Source: Neoechinorhynchus agilis
Lineage: Eukaryota > Acanthocephala
Direction: 5' to 3'
DNA: 64,000 nucleotides
NCBI GenBank assembly: GCA_051530055.1
Contig: CM121342.1
Location: 9,610,001 to 9,674,000, forward strand
Position 1 is the stretch's first letter, and every line of letters starts with the position of its first letter. Below the pieces are notes generated by a model, which saw only the letters and a list, made by a program, of their open reading frames with translations, searched no databases and was not told the origin of the DNA. Below, one piece after another: positions 56,440 through 64,000 of the stretch. The translations under genes and the position numbers were made by a program.

Positions 56440-56787
56440 CTAATAACTTCTACTGCAACAACAGCTTCGAGCAGTGCCGGTGATTGGAAAATTGCAATTC
56501 GGCGATGGACTTATCAAGGGAAGGCTGTGCATCATTCTTTTACAAGACGACATTTGTCCCAGATTGGTAAAACTTCCGATTGGTTGTGGTAGAAATTGAT
56601 TCTGACCAAAGGACGTTAAAGTGCTACATCGACAAATCTGTGGTTGGTGCTGCGGACAACACAAAGGATTAGAGTTCATGTATGGATTATATTGGAACAA
56701 ATCTTTGTTCATTAATCCATATCTCATTGTTCCATGTCGTCTTCTTCGGCCGATTGAAAGTTGGTGGCCCATTTTGATACCGAGCAA
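56440..56787 (-). CDS. Hypothetical Cys/Tyr/Gln-rich small protein
   Basis: 115-codon frame; core YNPYMNSNPLCCPQHQPQIC then RCSTL, a Pro/Gln stretch, and a Cys-rich end (GTARSCCCSRSY). No signal peptide at this start; the true start may be internal or on another exon. The CCPQ segment resembles PYCCPQPERRRGC in the small frame at 58985. No family recognised. Confidence 0.3.
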   Translation of the reverse strand: MLGIKMGHQLSIGRRRRHGTMRYGLMNKDLFQYNPYMNSNPLCCPQHQPQICRCSTLTSFGQNQFLPQPIGSFTNLGQMSSCKRMMHSLPLISPSPNCNFPITGTARSCCCSRSY

Positions 56788-56879
56788 TGATTTTAGACCA
56801 AGAACGATGATGGTCGTATTGATCAGTTTTCATTGATTGTAGCATTTGATTGAACGCTAATTTATTGCTTTTATTCGTA

Positions 56880-57408
56880 TTGAGCAATTAGCGTAACTTA
56901 TTACCCTGCGTGACTAAATTAAGGAAAATTTTAATGTTTTTGATTATTATCTTCGGGGGAAAAGATACTTTTTTTGGCAGTTATCCCCATCCGGATTTAA
57001 ATTCATAGATTTATTGCCTATATTTCGTCGGATAATTCCGACATTATCAAAGTTTGTTCTCGAGAATGAGTGGACGAGAAGGAGGAGTTACATTCATTCG
57101 ACGGGGCCTACGAAGACAAAGATGCTTTAATGGAGTGCTAATCATCCTCGGCATGGTACAATCAAACAACTATTAGAAGTGTCGATTTAAGACTTTATTT
57201 GAGGCTCTAAGAATACCAAAATAGAAAAGAGATTGTAACTGAAGTAGACATCCAGTCTCGGTTACACCTCAAAAACATAAGAACGAATTCTATGCGAGAT
57301 AACTTTTAATACTTGAGGTAACCTCAACACGAATCCCAAGTAAACATTTCTAAAAAATTTGGTATAAAACGCGAGACAAGACTCGTAGTCCTCGACTAAA
57401 ATCTTGCA
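56880..57408. repeat. Upstream region of the LRR pseudogene with a half copy of a repeat
   Basis: 56945-57020 carries ATTATCTTCGGGGGAAAAGA followed by CCCCATCCGGATTTAA, one arm of the inverted repeat found whole upstream of 14-3-3 (19285-19425). The rest is unassigned; TATAAAA at 57362 is a plausible TATA box for the downstream frame. Confidence 0.45.
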
Positions 57409-58606
57409 ATGAATCTCCTACTCTTTGTCTTAAGCTTTCTATTTGTTCTCCTGGTTTACGGAGATTCAAGACCGTCAGACAAATGCGTTATCACGCGTCC
57501 GTATAAAGTGAATTTTGCGATTCAGTGTGGTTTCAGCCTTGACAATTCCGCTACACTTATTGAAGCTTTAAATTCAAAAGCAAATGAATCAGTGGTCAGA
57601 CTTTCCATTACAGGTGTTGGTATCGATGAAATTCCAACCAATCTATCTGAAATTCTACCAAACGTTACCACCTTAAAGCTTGAAAATTCGCCTTCAACAA
57701 AGATCGGGATATGCACCGGAAAATGCACAAACAAGTTCTATAACATTGGGACACTGGAATTGAGGTATATGAATATAAGTGAAATGGAATTCACTACATC
57801 GCATCCAAATCTCAAAGATTTAAGAATTTTAGGCGGAGAGATGGCACAACTGGATAAATCATTTGAAGCAAACCTTCCTAATCTTGAACGGCTCATTATT
57901 CTTTATAGTAAACTGTCAAGTCTTGGCGTAATCAAAAATATTTGTTCACTTCGGCACTTACTCCTGGATGAAAATAATATAACTTCACTCGATATTGACA
58001 ACGCAACTTGTTTCCAAAACCTTACCAGACTTTCTCGACGGAAACGCGATTGATTCGGTCACAATCGATCACAGCGCCCTACCCAAACTCAAATTTCTTA
58101 TAATGGATTTCCATGGCGATCTTAATCAATTAATTAAAAGTCTGAACTTGCCAGAACTGACAAGCTTGAGTGTAAGGAAGACGAACAGTACGATATTTAA
58201 TGTTTATAACCTGGAAAACTTACCTAAACTGAAAGCTCTGTATTTTGAAGAAGGCAAATTGGAAAGAGTGCCGATTGGTAACAAACAGACTTAGAAACAT
58301 ATATTGATTCTTAGCCTTGCAAATAACAATATCAGAATTGTTAATGGATCTGATTTTAAAGGATGGACAAATCTCCATCTACTTTATTTAAATCAAAACA
58401 ACATCAAGAAGTTATCATCGAATTCATTCTCGAAGCTGATTAGTTTATGGTCTCTTGATTTAAGAAACAACTCTATTTCGGAATCATACACCAATACTTT
58501 CCTAGGTCTACCAAATGCTACAACAGTGTTCCTTGACGGAAATCCAATAACTACTATTCTGCCATCTATTCTTGCACCTGTGACGAGTAAAAACAAACCG
58601 GAATAA
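57409..58606 (+). pseudogene. Secreted leucine-rich-repeat protein, broken
   Basis: Opens with a clear signal peptide (MNLLLFVLSFLFVLLVYGDS). About eight to ten irregular leucine-rich repeats follow (for example NLKDLRILGGEMAQLDKSF, LRHLLLDENNITSLDI, LILSLANNNIRIVNGSDFKG, LHLLYLNQNNIKKLSSNSF, LWSLDLRNNSISESYTNTFL), with several N-glycosylation sequons. The frame shifts near 58035, where LTRLSLDGNAIDSV would be expected, and there is an in-frame TAG at about 58292; after each, the LRR pattern resumes at once. So this is a young pseudogene or carries sequence errors. No membrane helix at the end. Ligand unknown. Confidence 0.8.
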
Positions 58607-58676
58607 AGTCCACAAATGGAAAAAAGTCAATAAATTAAATACGCTTTACTGTTGAGTTGTGTGCTTAAATCGTTAA

Positions 58677-58830
58677 ATGGAATTCACTACATCGCATCCA
58701 AATCTCAAAGATTTAAGAATTTTAGGTGGAGAGATGGCACAACTGGATAAATCATTTGAAGCAAACCTTCCTAATCTTGAACGGCTCATTATTCTTTATA
58801 GCAAACTGTCAAGTCTTGGAGAAAATCACT
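58677..58830 (+). pseudogene. Duplicated fragment of the LRR gene
   Basis: 58677-58820 repeats 57786-57927 (MEFTTSHPNLKDLRILGGEM onward, through LYSKLSSLG) with about two differences, then diverges. It lies 70 bases after the parent frame, a tandem partial duplication. Confidence 0.9.
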
Positions 58831-58984
58831 GTGCAAGTGTCTACCAAAAGAAGGGAAAAATTTAACTTCGTAAATGTGCGTGAATAACCAACAAAACAAT
58901 TACTCATGCTGGAGTTCACACAAGACGTAAAATCATTTTTGAAAACATCTACAACTTGGTTTAGTCTCATCGCTATTTCAAGAA

Positions 58985-59113
58985 ATGTACGGCGGTTATT
59001 ACGGATCCTACTACCCTCGACAAATCTACAATGTGTACCCAACTACTTACTCGTATCCCGCACCCTATTGTTGTCCACAGCCTGAAAGACGACGTGGATG
59101 TTCAATTCAATAA
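58985..59113 (+). CDS. Short Tyr/Gly-rich, Cys-containing peptide frame
   Basis: 42 codons: MYGGYYGSYYPRQIYNVYPT, then TYSYPAPYCCPQPERRRGCS and IQ, stop TAA at 59111-59113. An acceptor-like TTTCAAG stands two bases before the ATG, so a signal-peptide exon may lie upstream. Tyr/Gly-rich short peptides with a basic Cys tail occur among invertebrate secreted or structural peptides; no specific family is claimed. Too short for statistical support. Confidence 0.4.
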   Translation: MYGGYYGSYYPRQIYNVYPTTYSYPAPYCCPQPERRRGCSIQ

Positions 59114-60440
59114 CTAAAATAATCTTAACATTAAACCGGCACTTAATTTATTTTTGATGTTTTAGGCGTGGGTTTATCGCGTTTTTACTGAATTTGACAA
59201 ATCCGGTCTAAAAACAACAATTCTATTGGTTCCAGCGCTATTAAAGAATTCATCCTTGATAAAGAAATACTATATTGAGTATTTCATTTTAACTTGAAAT
59301 TTAGAGATTGAGGTCCGATGATCACTCCGAACTCATAAGCGGCTCATTTTTCGCAAAAATGATTAAATTTCCTCATGATTTAATATTTTCTGCAGTTTCA
59401 TTCGTCAAAATAGTTAATTGCAATTCTCAGGTAAACGACAAATTTCGATAGTCTTGCCAGCGCTTTACTATCTACACTGCAAAATGATCACTTCTATGGA
59501 TTTATATTATAAAAATTCAAAATTTTATTTTCTAATAGAGGCTCCGATAAATGACTCAAAAAGTGAAAACTTCAAGAAGGATAATATTCTTCAAATATCA
59601 ATCAGCCTTTTTAAAATGAAGAAAAATGTGCGACACCACCTGATCGTGAATCGCTCAACGCCAACTTTATACAAGTTTTGTAAATTTAAATTGTAAATTT
59701 TCTTTAATGAAATAGGAGCAAAATTTCGAAAAATCTCAATATTTTATTATAAAATCCTTTAAGTAAGAAAAATCACATACTATAATTTGTAACGTGGCAA
59801 ATTAAAAACAGCAAAAGTTGGAAAAATACGAAGTTTTAAATTTAAACGTGATTTGATTCCGAAAGGTGAATCAACAAACTCTCAGCAATTCGACGGAGAT
59901 GAAGCAAAAGTGAATCGCTTAAAGGAAAACTCGCCAGTGGTATACAAGACAAATACGGCACCGCTTCTGCAGAACATCTCTAAAAATGTAGAATTCATAA
60001 TAGCTTCTAATTATTCTTAAAAATTAGACCTTTAAAGAATCGTTTCTAAATGTGAAGTTAAATCAAATTTTCATAAAATTTATAAATTTATTTTGAGCAA
60101 ACATTCAGTAAAGTCTAAATCGAAATGCATTTACAATCACTAAGACTATGATCGATAGAAAATCCTTCGGGATAATGGAGTTAGAAATTTGGTGAACATG
60201 ATCCCAGGTATCACATAATTAATTTATTTTTATTGTTTCTTTTTAAAGGACAATTTTAGATCAAATCGTCCCTCGCAAGGTAACTTCGCCTTAACAGTTA
60301 TATGAAAAAGTTTTTCTTGTTATGTTTTTTATATGACTTGAGATCACCATTATGATTTATTCGTCATGAGTTATTTTATAATAATCACATGCTAGATTCC
60401 TGTTAATTCGTCCATTTCCCAAGCCTTATAAAGGGCGAAG
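59114..60440. other. AT-rich gap; nothing seen
   Basis: About 1.3 kb. A 92-codon frame at 59418-59696 has no recognisable content. Confidence 0.3.
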
Positions 60441-62290
60441 TCTCTTAGCTCTCCAGCCCAGGTAAGAGGCAACGAGTCTAGATGCTTCAAAAAGGCGCTA
60501 ATGAACTGTAGTTTCTGTTCTGGAGGGCGACCTCTGGAAAAAATACCAGGCTAGAGATTGCCCAAGTTTTCTAAATGGATTCTATTTGCTTAAGACTCAA
60601 TCCATGGCAATTTTCAAAAGTTTTCTCATTCTGGAAATATCAGATCTAACAGAGAGATTAGCATTAAACGTATGTCCTAAAATTCGCAGATTGATAGGGG
60701 AATTTGAATCTATTTGTGGAGGGTTTAGATTAGGGTTAACAATTTTATCTAAGAAAGTTTTAAGGTTTTTGCGAAGACGACTAGACCGTATTTTGAAAAT
60801 ACATTTCGTTTTCGATAAGTTCAAAGAAAGGTTCATTTTTGTCAAGATGGAGTTGAGGTAGTCCAAAGATTGCTTTTCTCTACTCTGTGAGCGTCGAAGA
60901 CAAATGTGATGTCATCTGCATAACAAGTTAAAGAAGCTTTAGCTTTGAAATTTTGAACAATGTATTGTGAGGTCATTAAAAACAAGATAGGGGATAGCGG
61001 CGCACCTTGCGGCACGCCGGTGAGAGGATAATAAAGGGTCTGTGATGTGTCGTCATCAAAAAAGAACGATTTCTTGAATAAAATATTGTTGACTCTAGAG
61101 ATGATGTTATGAGGAACACTGAAAAATTCAAGAATTTCAATTATAAAATGAAATATTGTCGAGAGCACGAGATAAGTCCGCGGCTAAGATAGCACGGATA
61201 GGCGAATTGGAATCATTAAAACTGGAATAAATGTCGGGAAGAGCTGTGTGAACTGATTTACCCTTCTGAAAACCATGACAATTGGCCGAAATGCAATGAT
61301 GCTCCAGCCAGTGAGCTAAAGCACGCTCGTAAATCGTCACTAAGGGATTTTGAAGTGAGATAGGTTGAAGATCATTTGGATGAGCTATTGATCTTTTCCT
61401 ATTTTTAACGAGGAAAATTCGTCTGGATGTGTTAATATCACTCCAAGCGTATGGAGAACTGCTCAGCATTAAAATGGCAATAAACCGAATACAGTCTTGC
61501 TGGAGTAGGTTAAATATTTTAGCACTGGAGGTTCTATTAGAGGATGAGGTTTTAGGGTGGAACGGCCAAACATTCAAAATGTGATCAACATTAAGGTCTG
61601 AGCGACCAGCTATTAGTCTGCGAAATACTAAGGAGGGTCTATCTTTTACACGACCAACAGAGTGGTATTCGAAAATAACATTAAGAATATACTCCATTTT
61701 AGCAGATTTTAACCGGCTCACAACTGCTGTCGACATCGAGCAGCATAAAAATGATTAGAAAGCACCTTGGAGACAATGGAGTTTCCGGCTTGCTTAGTAA
61801 CATATAATTGCCTTCTAATAAAGCACAAGGAACGGCTTCTGTGGGGTCTAAAAAATATCCTTATTGGATGATATAGAAATAAATTGTCCGTTTTGTTGAT
61901 TAAGCTATTTATGTTAGGAAGGGTTAAAAGGAAGTTGTTTTTGGAAACATAAAGTGAAAAATATTTTGAACGACGAATTTAAAAATAGCAACGTTCAGGG
62001 GGAACAGATGAGAGATTCTTCGTAAAGTGTCGTTAGTCCCACAGGACCAAATTAAAAAATCGTGACCAGTCAGGTCAAAAAGGGAAACTTGACGATCAAC
62101 CTGAATTAAGAGATGATAGACAAGTCTAAAAAGGGGTGGGTGTTTTTGGAGATTACGTGAAAGGACGGAGATTATGGTAAAGAAAGTTCATAGGAAGGTT
62201 TGACGAAGTTGATCATTGCTTTGGTTCATTTTAACGAGGGATCGTTGAAGTCTCCAACAATAAAATCTATATCCTACATGATAACATTCG
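60441..62290 (-). mobile_element. LINE-3 copy F
   Basis: Minus-strand member of the same family as copies A-E. From the 5' side: end of endonuclease (LTGHDFLIWSCGTNDTLRRI, near 62070), LKSAKMEYILNVIFEYHSVG, LNVDHILNVWPFHPKTSSSN, PISLQNPLVTIYERALAHWL, CHGFQKGKSVHTALPDIYSS, AADLSRALDNI, LTGVPQGAPLSPILFLMTSQ, SLTCYADDITFVFDAH (about 60960-60900), and NLRILGHTFNANLSVRSDIS. Truncated at the 5' end; a frame break near 61150 between the two main reading frames. The 3' end lies near 60440. Confidence 0.82.
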
Positions 62291-62417
62291 GGTGAAAATT
62301 ATTCTTCCTGTGGCGCTTCACACCCCGAGAATCAGTCTTATTTTATAACATTTCGTGGGCCATACCGCCCCTTTCAAACATCGTCATCTGAAAAACCGAA
62401 ACATAGATTGCACTAGC

Positions 62418-64000
62418 CTATTTCCGATTGCTCTCCATGGCTCGGGATCGCAGGGCTGCCATTCCTGTAAATCGGTGCGTTAAATGCCGCACGAACTCCG
62501 CTGCGATTGGGTATCGAGCGTTCCTCCTTACGTTGATATCCTTGATGGACAATCGCAGTGCAAAATTACCTTTTTGGCCTTCCATTGTATCCGCAAAATC
62601 AATGTATACCGCCTCTAAAACCAATTTCCGCGATAGAAATCGTTCCGTGGCCAGAAACGAAGCGCCCTCAAAGTCGACGCAGTGTTGGGTGTTTTGTTCG
62701 TGATTCGAAATGGCGGAAGAATGATCGAATCGTCTGCAAGTATACTTATGTTGGGTCAGTCGTTTTTGCAAACCTTGCTTAGTTTGCCCTGTATATTGTT
62801 TTCCACACTCAAGGCACTCGATTTTGTAAACCCCACATTCTTCACCGTGGACTTCTTCCTCTTGCATAAACCGGCTAAAGAGATTCCCTTTCGACCTTCT
62901 TATCAATGGTCGTAGTTTGTTCGTTGCCACTTCGCTGATAAAGGTGTGCGTCACGTATTTGCACGGTTCCATTGGCACACGTAAAGGATGTCGTCGTTGT
63001 TGATGGTCTCGTTAAATTCTTTTCTGCGCGACTTTGACCACCCAACATGGAAGGCCTCGCTCTCTTAGCTTTGACGATATTCTCCTCCTCTCCTCGGCTG
63101 CCCAACTTCGCGGGACAGAACAAATCGCGCGCTATCTTGATCTTGTCCGGGATCGGTTTATGGCTAGACCAATCAGGAGGGCCCCAAGGTATGCCGGGCA
63201 TTCGGACAACGTTTGTTGTAACCTCGTCATCCCGACCACGCTGGATCATTACATCTAGGAATGAAATTGTTCCTTTTTCATTTTGGGATGTTACGGTCCA
63301 TTGTATCTTGTCATCTACCGAATTTAGACTCGCACTCAATTTGTCGACATCCATACCCTTATCCGCAATAATGAAAACGTCATCGACATACTGAAGCCAT
63401 CGTTTAATCGCTTTGTTTTTGCACAGAAAACTCTTCTCCCAACTCCTCATATATATCGGCGATTATCGGAGCAAGAGGCGAGCCCATCGCTACACCGTCA
63501 ATTTGATCGAAGAATGTTCCATCGTACTCAAAGACAGTCCTCGACGTGCAGCACTCCATAGTTCGGTCCAGGTAGAAACATCCATCTTCACTTCTTCACT
63601 TTTTTCCGATAGCAACACCGCAGCCATGTTAACTACCTGCGAAGAAACGTCAGCCGTAAATAGAGTTCTATCAGTCAATGTCTGTCCCTTGATTTCACTA
63701 GCGAATGCAATGCCATCACTGATAAACGAGTCCGCCACTGGAAGCACATTTTTGGTTAACCTATTGATCTCCTTCGCCAGTTTGTGGTTGAACGTCGTGT
63801 AGCTTGCAACTAGAGGCCGAATTTGTAAGTTAGGCTTGTGGATTTTTGGCAAGAGGTACAAGATATCTTTTATGCCATATTCTTCTCCTTGGTGGCAGGT
63901 TGCTGCACCAAAACGATTCCGTCCTTGGAAGAGGGCCGCAGCGAATTGGATTAAAACCTCGGGGTGTTAAAATGTTTTTTGAGCTCTTTGCGCTGAGCAC
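62418..64000 (-). mobile_element. Penelope-like element with GIY-YIG nuclease, running off the window
   Basis: Minus strand. Reverse transcriptase: MYLLPKIHKPNLQIRPLVAS (63861), TADVSSQVVNM region, IKRWLQYVDDVFIIADKG (about 63410), TISFLDVMIQR. Then the linker FISEVATNKLRPLIRRSKGN and a GIY-YIG endonuclease: CGVYKIECLECGKQYTGQTK, QKRLTQH, AISNHEQNTQHCVDF and the Glu in KLVLEAVYI, so the catalytic Tyr, Arg, His and Glu positions all appear present. Stop at about 62418. Frame breaks near 63490 and 62900 make this copy defective unless they are sequence errors. The 5' part is beyond base 64000. Confidence 0.9.

Noticed and set aside
1-64000. tRNA or rRNA genes
   Set aside because: I looked for cloverleaf-like A/B boxes and conserved rRNA stretches by eye and saw none; a covariance-model scan would be needed to exclude a tRNA.

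Overview
The window is animal nuclear DNA. The genes are metazoan (ribosomal protein S19, 14-3-3, mitochondrial phosphate carrier, DENND4, mitochondrial intermediate peptidase, CHMP7, calcineurin A, CNOT7, diacylglycerol lipase, a TMEM272-like membrane protein). Canonical introns are mostly 40-75 bases, intergenic gaps are short, and a large share of the sequence is retroelement. A compact-intron invertebrate fits (nematode-like or another small-genome lineage); I cannot name the species.

Layout. 0-6 kb: a CCR4/Angel-like exonuclease remnant and a whole DENND4 gene (minus). 6-10 kb: a decayed LINE (family 2) and a truncated Penelope-like element ending in a fold-back. 10.6 kb: RPS19. 12-27 kb: one minus-strand LINE (family 1) split twice, by a LINE-2 copy with a 7-bp target duplication and by an 8.4-kb block bounded by a 24-bp direct repeat. 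That block holds LINE-3 pieces, two Ty3/gypsy fossils and, between them, an intact 14-3-3 gene. 28-42 kb: the gene-dense core (SLC25A3, EF-hand protein, MIPEP, CHMP7, calcineurin A, CNOT7, DAGL), with several palindromic elements between genes. 42-48.5 kb: AT-rich DNA, a 5 x 162-bp satellite and a six-exon TMEM272-like gene. 49-55 kb: LINE-2, gypsy and LINE-3 pieces. 55.8-59.1 kb: decayed duplicates, an LRR pseudogene and tiny Tyr/Cys-rich reading frames. 60.4-64 kb: LINE-3 and a Penelope-like element running off the end.

The strongest signal is in the introns. Besides ordinary GT-AG introns, up to ten interruptions in six genes (DENND4, MIPEP, CHMP7, calcineurin A, CNOT7, DAGL) are better placed at non-GT/AG borders when exons are joined to match conserved protein families. 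Each has inverted-repeat arms (about 10-20 bp, sequence different in every intron) just inside its ends, so the two ends of each interruption could pair. These look like non-conventional or transposon-derived (introner-like) introns, or internally eliminated sequences. Canonical introns in the same genes lack such arms.

The host genes show no operon logic. They are housekeeping and signalling genes: membrane traffic (DENND4, CHMP7), mitochondria (SLC25A3, MIPEP), calcium signalling (calcineurin A, EF-hand protein), mRNA decay (CNOT7, possibly Angel) and lipid signalling (DAGL). Retroelement calls rest on motif recognition by eye; family names beyond LINE, Penelope and Ty3/gypsy are working labels (LINE-1, -2, -3 are numbered only for this window).
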